From: Halobellus sp. Atlit-31R
GTDB taxonomy: Archaea > Halobacteriota > Halobacteria > Halobacteriales > Haloferacaceae
DNA length: 64,000 bases
Assembly: GCA_003665935.1 (NCBI GenBank)
Contig: QPLR01000001.1
Coordinates: 186,001 to 250,000, forward strand
Direction: 5' to 3'
Positions 8,001 through 15,624 of the stretch are shown piece after piece. The notes under the pieces were generated by a model. It saw only the letters and a program-made list of their open reading frames with translations, was not told the origin of the DNA and searched no databases. Position 1 is the stretch's first letter. Each line of letters opens with the position of its first letter. Position numbers and translations under genes: made by a program.

Positions 8001-8753
8001 TTACCGGCTCTCGCCGTCGTCGTCGCTCTCGGGAGCGTGTTCGGCGATGATCTCTCCGACCTCGCTGTCGCCGACGGTCTCGTACCCCTCGGGCGTGATC
8101 GTCGCGACGCTCACGTTCTCGGCGTCGAGGTCGTCGTCGGCTTCCAAGAGTGCGCGGACGGCGACGGAGACGCCGTCGTCGATCGAGAGCTCCGCCGACC
8201 AGTGCTCTTCGAGGAACTCCTGGATGTCGTCGCGGCCGGAGCCGATCGCGACGGCGCGCCACTCCTGCGGTGCGCCCGAGGGGTCGGTCTGGAAGAGCCG
8301 CGGCCGGGCCTCCGGCCCCTCCCCGTCCATCCCGGCAACCAGAAGGGCGGCCCCGAACGGCCGCGTGCCGCCGAACTGCGTCGTCTCCTGAATCTCGTCC
8401 GAGAGCGTCTTCGTCAGCGTCTCGACGCCCAGCGGTTCGCCGTAGCGGAGCCGGTTGCGCTGGGCGGCCGTGCGCGCGTCGTCGATGAGCCGCCGGGCGT
8501 CGGCGACGTGACCGGCCGAGGCCGCGCCGAGATAGTCGTCGAGTTTGTGCAGCTTCTCGATGCTGTCGCCCTCCATCAGCGACGAACTGGTCCGGCGCAG
8601 GGCCGCGAGCACTACGCCGTCGGCGGTGCGAACGCCGAGACTCGGCGCACCGCGCTTGACCGCTTCGCGAGCGTACTCGACCTGATAGATGCGTCCGTCC
8701 GGAGAGAAGAGCGACGTCCCCCGATCGTACGCCTGCTGGTCGTTTCGGTTCAT
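8001..8753 (-). CDS. psmA: Proteasome alpha subunit, second (alpha-2-like) paralogue
   Basis: A 250-residue ring subunit of the 20S proteasome. The N terminus (AYDRGTSLFSPDGRIYQVEYAREAV) is the alpha-type signature helix that gates the pore, and the body carries GHVADARRLIDDAR, GTRPFGAALLVAG and the DPSG loop. Alpha subunits are not proteolytic; they build the outer rings and dock PAN or CDC48 unfoldases. The MNRNDQQAYDRG start and the neighbours (YegP-like, folA, thyA) resemble the arrangement around the alpha-2 (PsmC) gene of Haloferax rather than the main alpha-1 gene; that is from memory. The tail ends in an acidic stretch (APESDDDGESR). ATG at 8753 is the only sensible start. No beta subunit gene is in the window. 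Confidence 0.93.
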   Translation of the reverse strand: MNRNDQQAYDRGTSLFSPDGRIYQVEYAREAVKRGAPSLGVRTADGVVLAALRRTSSSLMEGDSIEKLHKLDDYLGAASAGHVADARRLIDDARTAAQRNRLRYGEPLGVETLTKTLSDEIQETTQFGGTRPFGAALLVAGMDGEGPEARPRLFQTDPSGAPQEWRAVAIGSGRDDIQEFLEEHWSAELSIDDGVSVAVRALLEADDDLDAENVSVATITPEGYETVGDSEVGEIIAEHAPESDDDGESR

Positions 8754-8926
8754 CTACCTCTACTCCGACCTGGGGACGGATAAAGCCACCACCGGCACAC
8801 GATATTACCGGAATCGACGGTTCGAGCGGGCGACCGCGTACGGGAGAAACGAACGCGAGAGGGCCGTTCAGTGCCGACGACGCGAATCGAGCAGGAGTCG
8901 GAGGGCGGTGTGGCGAGCGGCGACGT

Positions 8927-9112
8927 TCACGTCTCGGGATCGACGACTTCCGCGTCAGCCGCGTTCTGCTTTACGCTCTCGATTCCCTGCTTCGCCTTCT
9001 GTTTCGTCGCGTACCCCTCACCGCTGTCGGCGATGATGTTCCCGTTCGCGTGGATGAGTCGCCAGCGATAGTCGCCGGCGCGGTCCTCGTACAGTTCGAA
9101 TGTCGCGGTCAT
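8927..9112 (-). CDS. YegP/DUF1508-family small protein (HVO_2922-like)
   Basis: A 61-residue protein with one YegP repeat (TATFELYEDRAGDYRWRLIHANGNIIADSGEGY followed by a KQKAKQGIESVKQNA helix). The family forms a small alpha/beta fold; tandem forms exist in bacteria, while the haloarchaeal form is a single repeat that probably dimerises. Its function is unknown. It sits between folA and the proteasome alpha gene on the same strand, about 170 bp upstream of psmA and 50 bp after folA. ATG at 9112 is chosen; the frame stays open upstream but that extension is an antisense-type Arg-rich shadow over folA. Confidence 0.85.
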   Translation of the reverse strand: MTATFELYEDRAGDYRWRLIHANGNIIADSGEGYATKQKAKQGIESVKQNAADAEVVDPET

Positions 9113-9162
9113 ACCACCGTGATGTTGCAGGGCGCGTGACAAAAATCCCGGTGCGCATCTCC

Positions 9163-9780
9163 TCAGCGCGACTCCGTCGACGGGGACGTCGACGCCGGTG
9201 CGGACTCCGAATCCGAATCCGGATGCGAGTCCGTGTCCGAGTCCGAGTCCGAGTCGGGATCCGACGAACCGCGCCCGCGCCGTCGCTCGTACGTCACGAA
9301 GTCGAACTGGTCGCGCTCGTCGCGGTCGACGGCGACCCACTCGGCGTCGTCCCAGTCGGGAAAGTGCGTGTCGCCGTCGTACGCCGCGTGAATCTCGGTG
9401 AGGATCAGGCGGGACGCGTGCGGGAGGAACTGCTCGTAGACGCGCCCGCCCCCGGCGACGTACGCCGTCTCGACGCCCCGATCCGCCGCGTCCGCGGCCG
9501 CCAGGTCGATTGCCTCTTCGATCGAGTTGGCGACGACCGCCCCGGCTGGCAGATCGAGCGACTGCGAGGTGAGCACGACGCTCGTCCGCCCCGGGAACGG
9601 TTCGCCGAGCGCGTCGACGACCGTCTCGTACGTCTTCCGTCCGACGATCACCGGGTGGCCGGTCGTCGTCCGCTTGAAGTGCTCGAGATCCTCGCTGAAG
9701 TGCCAGGGCATCTCGCGGTCGCGACCGATGACGCCGTTCTCCGCGACCGCGGCGACGAGGACGAACTCCACCGTCATCAT
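9163..9780 (-). CDS. folA: Dihydrofolate reductase with Ser-Asp-rich C-terminal tail
   Basis: Reduces dihydrofolate to tetrahydrofolate with NADPH. Visible family motifs are VAAVAENGVIGRDREMPWHFSEDLEHFK (substrate site with catalytic acidic residue), GHPVIVGRKTYE (NADPH binding) and YVAGGGRVYEQFLPHASRLILTEI. The catalytic domain takes about 160 residues; the remaining 40 or so are a low-complexity tail of Ser-Asp-Pro repeats (SDPDSDSDSDTDSHPDSD), unusual for this enzyme and probably disordered. The start ATG at 9780 overlaps the thyA stop in an ATGA junction, so the two are translationally coupled and together close the dTMP-folate cycle. A second ATG directly follows (9777). Confidence 0.95.
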   Translation of the reverse strand: MMTVEFVLVAAVAENGVIGRDREMPWHFSEDLEHFKRTTTGHPVIVGRKTYETVVDALGEPFPGRTSVVLTSQSLDLPAGAVVANSIEEAIDLAAADAADRGVETAYVAGGGRVYEQFLPHASRLILTEIHAAYDGDTHFPDWDDAEWVAVDRDERDQFDFVTYERRRGRGSSDPDSDSDSDTDSHPDSDSESAPASTSPSTESR

Positions 9781-10775
9781 TCGGCCACCGCAAAGCGGAT
9801 CCCCGGTGCGGGGTCGTATCCGGACAGCGACACGTCGTCGAACGTGAGATCGTCGAGTGGGACGTCGGCGACGTCGATCGTCGGCCGCGGCCGGGGTTCA
9901 CGCGCGCACTGTTCGAGAAGCCCGGGGACGTGGTCGTACCGCTCCTCGCCGTCGGCCTCGGGCGGCGCGGTCTCGACGAGCCACTCGCGGACGTCGCGAT
10001 ACTCGGCTCGGTCCCCGACGTCTGCGAGGCGCGACTGCAACTCCCCGAGGTGGTCGGCGTACCACGCCCCCCGGTCGCCCGCCCCGCAGTAGACGTGGGC
10101 GTCGACGACGGTGTGGGCGAACGTTCCGGGCTCGAACCCGGTCCGCTGGGCGAGCGCCGTCGCGAGCAGCGAGTACGCCGCGATGTTGAACGGGATCCCG
10201 AGCGCGACGTCGCCGGAGCGCTGCGTCAGGTGGACGTTGAGTCGGTCGCCCTGGACGTTGCAGACGAACGTGTAGTGACACGGCGGGAGCGTCGAGACGG
10301 CCGCGTTCGCCGGATGCCAGGCGTTGACGACGAGCCGCCGCGAGTTCGGGTTCTCCGCCAGTTGGTCGAGCACGTACTGGATCTGATCGAACGTGCCCTC
10401 CTCGTTCATCCAGCGGTGGCCGTCGTCGGGCCAAGACTCGCCGGGGAGCCCCGTCTCGGGTACGGGATACCGACGCCAGAAGCGTCCGTAGGCGGTGTCG
10501 AGCCGTCCCTCGTCGTCGGCCCAGGCGTCCCAGATCCCCGTCTCCTCGCGGAGCGTCCGGATGTGTTCCTCCCCGGAGAGATACCAGACGAACTCGTGGA
10601 TCAGCGAGTTCCACCGCGCCCCCGAGAGGTCCTTCGTCGTGAGCAGGGGGAAGCCCTCGGCGAGGTCGACTTCGTAGTGGCGGCTGAACGCCGAGATGGT
10701 GTCTACGCCCGTTCGGTTCGGCTTGTGGCCCCCGGATTCGAGGACGTCGGTGACGAGGTCGAGATACTGGCGCAT
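9777..10775 (-). CDS. thyA: Thymidylate synthase (ThyA)
   Basis: Methylates dUMP to dTMP using methylene-tetrahydrofolate. The 332-residue product has the classical motifs: RTGVDTISAFSRHYEVDL (Arg for phosphate binding), FPLLTTKDL, LPPCHYTFVCNV with nucleophile Cys166, LTQRSGDVALGIPFN and HVYCG (an H-x-Y pair). Relative to bacterial ThyA there is an insert around residues 102-125 and an acidic C-terminal extension. ATG 10775 gives MRQYLDLV; an in-frame GTG 15 bases upstream is less likely. It is first in the thyA-folA pair. Because many archaea use ThyX, a ThyA with a coupled DHFR marks this as a haloarchaeal-type arrangement. Confidence 0.96.
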   Translation of the reverse strand: MRQYLDLVTDVLESGGHKPNRTGVDTISAFSRHYEVDLAEGFPLLTTKDLSGARWNSLIHEFVWYLSGEEHIRTLREETGIWDAWADDEGRLDTAYGRFWRRYPVPETGLPGESWPDDGHRWMNEEGTFDQIQYVLDQLAENPNSRRLVVNAWHPANAAVSTLPPCHYTFVCNVQGDRLNVHLTQRSGDVALGIPFNIAAYSLLATALAQRTGFEPGTFAHTVVDAHVYCGAGDRGAWYADHLGELQSRLADVGDRAEYRDVREWLVETAPPEADGEERYDHVPGLLEQCAREPRPRPTIDVADVPLDDLTFDDVSLSGYDPAPGIRFAVAE

Positions 10776-10907
10776 AGGTCCGCGTTGCACTACGGTGCGA
10801 CACCCGCAGTCTTGATGTTTGTGTTCGGGATCTCTGCCGGTGGTCGCCGGTCGCGGCGCTCGTCTCCGATCGGCGTCGACCGCGGCTGCGAACCGCGTTC
10901 GATCGCC

Positions 10908-11939
10908 TTACGACGGCGTGGCCGGCTCGGCTTCCCGCACCGACTCGAGGAACGCCCGGACCCGCGCCTCGGCCCGCTCGGTGTCGGCTCCGACGAAGGC
11001 GAAGTGGTCTCCGTGCAGGCGGAGCAGCTCGGCGTTCTGCAGCCGCTCGGCCGCGTGCTCCGCGTGGCTGATCGGGACGGCACCGTCGTGTTCGCCGTGG
11101 ATCACCAACGCCGGACAGGCGATCGTCTCGTAGTCGGCGAGGGGGAGCTCGCCGAACCAGTCCTGGTCGTTCAGCGCTCCGTCGATCCGCGCGCTCGCCG
11201 GCAGAACCGACGCGAGCACGTCGAGCAGCAGTTGGCGCTGCGCCGGATCGCTCTCGACGGCGTCGAGGTGATCTTCGAGCGCCTCGCCTTCGAGCGTCGA
11301 CCACATCCGCAACGCGCGCTCGATTAGAACGTCCGGGGCGAATCGCGCGAGCGCGGCCACGAGCCCCGATCGGAGGTCCAACGCCGGTGTCGACGTGAGC
11401 AGCGAGTCGAGCAGCGGATTGCCGACGGTGTACTCGTGGGCGTCGATCTCGGTCGTCACCGCCGACGCGAGCAGCAGTCCGGAGACGCGCTCGGGGTGAT
11501 CGGCCGCCAGTTGCAGCGCCGCGGGGCCGCCCCCCGAGACGCCGACGACGAGCGCCCGGTCGATGTCGAGTTCGTCGAGCAGCGCCGCAAACAACGCAGC
11601 CTGGGCGCTGGGAGAGCCGTTGTCGCCGAGCGGCGTCCGGAGGTAGCCCGGCCGCGACGGGGCGACGACTTCGACGTCGTCGCCGAAGAGCGCGTCGCCG
11701 AAGAGCGCGTCGCCGAAGAGCAGCCCCTGATCGTAGCCGCCGGGCTCGCCGTGGAGGACCACCACCGGGTGGCCCGACCCCCGCCGGGCGACTTCGACCG
11801 CGCCGCGCTCGGTCGTGACGAGCGCGCTGTCGGCCGCGAGAGCGTCGAGTCGCCGCTGCTTCCAGCGCCACACCGCGGCGCCCGCGCCGCCGGCTAGGAG
11901 TCCGGCTCCGACAGCGAGCCACCGTGTCGTTCGCGTCAT
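10908..11939 (-). CDS. Alpha/beta-hydrolase with N-terminal membrane anchor
   Basis: A 343-residue serine hydrolase of unknown substrate. An N-terminal hydrophobic helix (TRWLAVGAGLLAGGAGAAVW) followed by RWKQRR looks like a membrane anchor. The fold elements are VVVLHGEPGG (oxyanion loop), GVSGGGPAALQLA (nucleophile elbow, GxSxG), VIHGEHDGAVP (Asp) and HGDHFAF (His). Between the first strand and the elbow is a short in-frame repeat (GDALFGDALFGDD). ATG 11939 is preferred because a TATA-like word (atattaa on the plus strand near 11967-11973) lies about 28-34 nt upstream, fitting a leaderless transcript. It is downstream of nothing and about 130 bp before thyA on the same strand. Confidence 0.85.
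   Translation of the reverse strand: MTRTTRWLAVGAGLLAGGAGAAVWRWKQRRLDALAADSALVTTERGAVEVARRGSGHPVVVLHGEPGGYDQGLLFGDALFGDALFGDDVEVVAPSRPGYLRTPLGDNGSPSAQAALFAALLDELDIDRALVVGVSGGGPAALQLAADHPERVSGLLLASAVTTEIDAHEYTVGNPLLDSLLTSTPALDLRSGLVAALARFAPDVLIERALRMWSTLEGEALEDHLDAVESDPAQRQLLLDVLASVLPASARIDGALNDQDWFGELPLADYETIACPALVIHGEHDGAVPISHAEHAAERLQNAELLRLHGDHFAFVGADTERAEARVRAFLESVREAEPATPS
11681..11722 (-). repeat. 15-bp tandem repeat (2.8 copies) inside the hydrolase gene
   Basis: Plus-strand unit cgccgaagagcgcgt occurs at 11681, 11696 and (partly) 11711, encoding GDALF repeats in the loop before the lid region. Identical units suggest recent slippage expansion. Confidence 0.85.
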
Positions 11940-12086
11940 ATCAGATTTAAATGACGACCGAATCACATATTAATCATCCGGACGCCCGGCGGACGACGAA
12001 CGCCGAGTGGCGACTGCGCGGTCGCTGTCTCGCCGGCTACCGTCAGCCAGGCAACAGTTTTACCGCGGCCTTCCGTCACAGAACGT

Positions 12087-13451
12087 GTGAGCGACGCCGA
12101 CGAGCAGGACGGAGCGACGGACGCGTGGTTGTACGGCTGGGCACTGGGCTACGCCGCGGTCGGGGCGGCGTCGCTTTTGGTCCCGCTCTACGCGATCGAC
12201 CTCGGCGCGGGCGCGTTCCTCGTCAGCCTCATCGCGGCGACGGCGGCGTTCGCCGGCGCGCCCGGAGCGGTCCTCTGGGGGGAGCTGGTGACGCGGACGC
12301 GCCGCCGCCGGCCGTTCATCATCGTCGCGCTGGCGTCGACCGCCGGCGTCCTCCTCCTCTTGCCGTTCCTCGACTCGCCGTGGACGGTGCTCGCGGCCAA
12401 CGCCGCCCTGTGGTTCGTCGTCGCGGCCGCCGCGCCCGTGCTGAACGTCGTCGTCGTCGAGGGACACGAGCCGTCGAGGTGGACGACGCGCTTCGGGCTG
12501 CTGAACCACTACCAGGGGTACGGCTGGCTGGCGGGCCTCCTCGCCGGCGGCGTCTGGTCCACTCTCGCGGGATCGCAGTTCGGGCTCGGGCCGCTCGCGG
12601 CGAAGCGACTCTTCTTCGTCGTCGGTGCGACTGCCACCGCTGTCGGCGTTCTCGTCGTCTTCCTCCGCTATCCGGAGCCCGCGACGATGTCGGACCGGCG
12701 CTTCCGACGGCTCTCGCCTCGCCACCGGGCGGCGAACGGGAGCGCCGAGCGGGCTGCCCGCGCCGTGCCGTTCGGGCCGGCACGGATCTACTGGGCGCTC
12801 CGCGACGTCGGATTCGGCGGGAACGGGGTCGCGCGGTTCCGCGGACGGGTTTCGGGCCGGCTCGCCCGGTATCTCCTCGCCGCGACCGTCTTCTTCGCGG
12901 GCTTCTCGGCGTTCTTCGGGCCGCTCCCGGCGTATCTGGTCGACGCGGGCTACGCCACCGACGAGGTGTTCCTGCTCTTCATCCTGAGTTCGGCGGCGTC
13001 GGCCGCGGCGTACGCTCGGGCCGGAGCCGCCGCGGCGGCGTTCGATCCCGTCCGGCTCCAACTCGGCGCGCTCCTCTTTCGAGCCGGTGCGTTCCCGGTC
13101 GTCGCTCTCGTCGGCGCGGCGGTCGCACCTCCCGTCGGCCCGGTGGTCGTCGGGCTGTTGTTCCTCGCGCTCGGCGCGTCGTGGGCGGTCATCGCCGTGA
13201 CCGCGACGGGGCTCGTCTCGCAGTTCGCACCGGAGCCGATCCGCGCGCAGGCGCTCGGGATCTACACGGCGATCGCGAGCCTCGGCGGGGGCGTCGGGAG
13301 CGTCGTCGGAGGAGCGATCGCCGGCGCAGTCGGCTATCTGCCCGCGTTCGGGGTCGCCGGTGGCTGCGTCGCCGTCTCCGCTCTGGTCGCGACGGGCAGA
13401 AACGACGACGGCGACGACGGGGAACGCCTGGAACGTCGCGGTCGGCAGTGA
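12087..13451 (+). CDS. Major facilitator superfamily transporter
   Basis: A 454-residue integral membrane protein with about 12 hydrophobic helices in two halves of six, separated by a polar loop (about 195-255, MSDRRFRRLSPRHRAANGS). The loop between helices 2 and 3 has the MFS A-type motif in variant form (GELVTRTRRRRPFI). The substrate cannot be inferred. GTG at 12087 (MSDADEQDGATDAWLYGW) is the start, giving an acidic cytoplasmic N terminus; longer frames covering the region are shadows. It converges with cheW, and the 96-bp gap holds a 22-bp tandem duplication. Confidence 0.87.
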   Translation: MSDADEQDGATDAWLYGWALGYAAVGAASLLVPLYAIDLGAGAFLVSLIAATAAFAGAPGAVLWGELVTRTRRRRPFIIVALASTAGVLLLLPFLDSPWTVLAANAALWFVVAAAAPVLNVVVVEGHEPSRWTTRFGLLNHYQGYGWLAGLLAGGVWSTLAGSQFGLGPLAAKRLFFVVGATATAVGVLVVFLRYPEPATMSDRRFRRLSPRHRAANGSAERAARAVPFGPARIYWALRDVGFGGNGVARFRGRVSGRLARYLLAATVFFAGFSAFFGPLPAYLVDAGYATDEVFLLFILSSAASAAAYARAGAAAAAFDPVRLQLGALLFRAGAFPVVALVGAAVAPPVGPVVVGLLFLALGASWAVIAVTATGLVSQFAPEPIRAQALGIYTAIASLGGGVGSVVGGAIAGAVGYLPAFGVAGGCVAVSALVATGRNDDGDDGERLERRGRQ

Positions 13452-13489
13452 GACTACGTCGGCAGAAGCTGTCCGCTCCGGTCCGTCGG

Positions 13490-13533
13490 CCGTCGACCGT
13501 CGGCGGTTCGACCGTCGACCGTCGGCGGTTCGA
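13490..13533. repeat. 22-bp perfect tandem duplication in a convergent gap
   Basis: The 22-bp unit beginning ccgtcgaccgtcggcgg occurs twice in direct succession (13490-13511, 13512-13533) between the MFS gene and the 3' end of cheW. Each unit is itself rich in gtcgac/gtcggc half palindromes. Confidence 0.85.
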
Positions 13534-13547
13534 GGGGGGACGGGTGA

Positions 13548-14033
13548 CTACTTGCTGACCGTCTTCGTCGGCGAGATCCAGACGACGAGTTCGTCTTCCT
13601 GCCGGACGATCCCCTCGATGAAGTCACCGCGCTCCATCGGCGGGTCCTCGACGTCGTCCATCGAGACGCGGACGACCTGGTCGACCTCGTCGACGAGCCA
13701 GCCGACGGCGGCGTCGTCCTCGAAGTTAGTCGCGTCGAAGATGACGATCCGGCTCGCTTCGCCGGTGTTCTCGACGTTCAGGAGCGTCTTGGGGTTGACG
13801 ATCGAGGTGGTCCGGCCGCGGAGATCCATCACGCCCTCGACGAAGTTGGGCGCGTTCGGAACCGAGGTGAGCGAGCCGCGGTCGACGATCTCGGAGACGT
13901 AGTCGATGTCGACGCAGTAGGTCTCGCCTCCCAACTCGAACTCGAGGACCTGTATCTGGCGGGCGGTGGCGTCGGCGTCGTCTGCGGCGGTGGGGTCTGA
14001 AGCGCCCGCCGCCGCGGTTCGTTCCTGCGACAT
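13548..14033 (-). CDS. cheW: Chemotaxis adaptor CheW
   Basis: A 161-residue adaptor that couples transducer proteins (MCP/Htr) to CheA. After a short acidic leader (MSQERTAAAGASD...) the CheW fold is visible: QVLEFELGGETYCVDIDYVSEIVDRG, VPNAPNFVEGVMDLRGRTTSIVNPK (the conserved NLRG-type loop, here DLRG), IVIFDATNF and VGWLVDEVDQVVRV. ATG 14033 is preferred over the in-frame GTG at 14057. It is transcribed divergently from cheB-cheA-cheR-cheF, sharing a 300-bp control region. Confidence 0.95.
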   Translation of the reverse strand: MSQERTAAAGASDPTAADDADATARQIQVLEFELGGETYCVDIDYVSEIVDRGSLTSVPNAPNFVEGVMDLRGRTTSIVNPKTLLNVENTGEASRIVIFDATNFEDDAAVGWLVDEVDQVVRVSMDDVEDPPMERGDFIEGIVRQEDELVVWISPTKTVSK

Positions 14034-14340
14034 AGCGGTGGTGCTGGCGGCCGTCACAGCCGCCAGTTGTTACCTGATTTTGGCGACGACGTCGGCAATA
14101 AATGTACGCACGCTATTATCACGGCTGATTTTCACCGGCGAGCGCTTAAGTCCCCTAGTTGGGAATCGTTGCAGTAGAGATGAGCGGGTGCGAGCACGCC
14201 GTGGGCCCCCCGAACGTGGCTGTGGGACGGTGGCGACGCCACGGCCCGAACACCGCGGGCAGTTCTCCGGCGTCTATCGATCGCGGTCCGACGCCGGCGA
14301 GCGTTCGGGTGTGCGGTCACCGAGACGGGAGCGAGGACCG
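14034..14340. promoter_or_regulatory. Divergent cheW / cheB control region
   Basis: Three hundred bases between two divergent starts. The cheW-proximal part is AT-rich (gcaataaatgtac near 14096-14108 and ctattatc near 14113), suitable as a TATA box for the minus strand with a short leader. For the plus strand, cttaagtcccctagt near 14146-14160 is the best TATA-like word, leaving a leader of about 160 nt before cheB, longer than the leaderless norm here. A small frame ending at 14344 overlaps the cheB start but has an uncharacteristic basic composition. Confidence 0.45.
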
Positions 14341-15621
14341 ATGAGCGTGGCCTCCGAACCAGGCGGCAGCGACGGGTCGACGCGGGCGGTCATCGTCGAC
14401 GACTCACGATTTATGCGGACGCTCATTCGGAGCCTGCTCGAAGAGGGCGGCATCGAAGTCGTCGGCGAGGCCGCGGACGGGTCGGAGGCGCTCGACGCGG
14501 TGGTCGAACACGACCCCGACGTCGTGACGATGGACATCGAGATGCCGACGATGAACGGGCTCGAAGCCGTCGACGCCATTATGGCGGACCACCCGACGCC
14601 GGTCCTGATGCTGTCGGCACACGCCGAGGAGGACGCCGACGTGACCTTCGAGGCGCTGGACCGGGGTGCGGTCGACTTCGTGACCAAACCCGGCGGCGAG
14701 GTCACCTCGTCGATGCCGCGCGTGAAGCGCGAACTGGTCGAGAAGGTCGAGTCCGCGGCGCGGGTCGACCTCTCGGCGAACGCCCGGCTCTCGTCGCGGG
14801 ACCGCGGTGGCTCGTCCGGAACGACGGGGTCGGGGTCCGATCGGACCGCCGGCGCTGCCGCCGCGTCCGGATCGGCGACGACCGGCGGTCCGGACTCGGG
14901 GCCGAGTGCCGCGAGCAGTTCAGACGCGGGACGACAAGCGCGCGGGGGCGCAGCTGAGGCTGGATCGACCGACGGACCCGAGGAGCAGTCGACCGCGACG
15001 GCGGCGGGGGCGAGCGCGTCGGCGTCGGCCAGGCCCTACCCGGAGACGGGCACGCTCGTCGTGGGTGCCTCGACCGGCGGCCCGAACGTCGTCGAGCGCG
15101 TTCTCGGGGCGTTGCCACGGGCGGCGAACCTCCGGATCCTCGTCGTCCAGCACATGCCCGAGGGCTTCACCTCGCGGTTCGCGACCCGACTCGACGGACG
15201 GTCGGAGTACGACGTCGCGGAGGCGGAGTCGGGCGAGCGGATCGAGGCCGGCGAGGCGCGGGTCGCCCCGGGCGGGCATCACCTGCTCGCCACCAGCGAC
15301 CGGAGCGGTCGGCTCAGGCTCGAACTGACGGAGACGGAGCCGATTCACGGCGTTCGTCCCGCGATCGACATCACGATGGCCTCGGCCGTCGAGACCGTCG
15401 ACGGGCCGCTCTGTGGGACGCTCCTCACCGGAATGGGCCGCGACGGCGTGGACGGAATGCAGCGGATCGCGACGGGCGGCGGCCACACAATCGCCCAGGA
15501 CGAAGAGACGTCGGCGATCTTCGGGATGCCCCGTCGCGCGATCGAGACGGGAAGCGTCGAGGTGGTCGCCCCGGCCGAACAGATCGCCGAGAACGTACTG
15601 CAGTACTTCGCGGAGGAGTGA
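14341..15621 (+). CDS. cheB: Chemotaxis response regulator / protein-glutamate methylesterase CheB
   Basis: Removes methyl groups from transducers and deamidates glutamines, resetting signalling. The 426-residue protein has an N-terminal receiver (VIVDDSRFMRTLIRSLLEEGG; phospho-acceptor D65 in VVTMDIEMP; VDFVTKPGG with Lys) and a C-terminal methylesterase domain with the triad motifs GASTGGPNVVE (Ser), VVQHMPEGFTSRFA (His) and LTGMGRDGVDG (Asp). The two are joined by an expanded disordered linker of about 110 residues rich in Gly, Ser, Ala and acidic residues, much longer than in bacterial CheB. ATG at 14341; the frame is open further upstream but that part is not acidic. It is first of the packed cheB-cheA-cheR-cheF run (3-nt gap to cheA). 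Confidence 0.96.
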   Translation: MSVASEPGGSDGSTRAVIVDDSRFMRTLIRSLLEEGGIEVVGEAADGSEALDAVVEHDPDVVTMDIEMPTMNGLEAVDAIMADHPTPVLMLSAHAEEDADVTFEALDRGAVDFVTKPGGEVTSSMPRVKRELVEKVESAARVDLSANARLSSRDRGGSSGTTGSGSDRTAGAAAASGSATTGGPDSGPSAASSSDAGRQARGGAAEAGSTDGPEEQSTATAAGASASASARPYPETGTLVVGASTGGPNVVERVLGALPRAANLRILVVQHMPEGFTSRFATRLDGRSEYDVAEAESGERIEAGEARVAPGGHHLLATSDRSGRLRLELTETEPIHGVRPAIDITMASAVETVDGPLCGTLLTGMGRDGVDGMQRIATGGGHTIAQDEETSAIFGMPRRAIETGSVEVVAPAEQIAENVLQYFAEE

Positions 15622-15624
15622 CCG

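Noticed and set aside
8001..8753. Proteasome beta subunit
   Set aside because: It lacks the N-terminal catalytic Thr context and carries the alpha-type YSPDGRIYQVEYA-like signature.
9898..11922. A 674-codon minus-strand frame overlapping thyA and the hydrolase
   Set aside because: Arg-rich translation in a different frame of two well-supported genes.
11951..13558. A 535-codon plus-strand frame over the MFS gene
   Set aside because: The frame starting at 12087 encodes twelve clean hydrophobic helices; the longer frame is Arg/Gly noise.
14159..14344. A 61-codon frame ending in an ATGA overlap with cheB
   Set aside because: The overlap is suggestive, but the translation is basic and Pro/Gly/Arg-rich, unlike real genes here; it may be part of the cheB leader.
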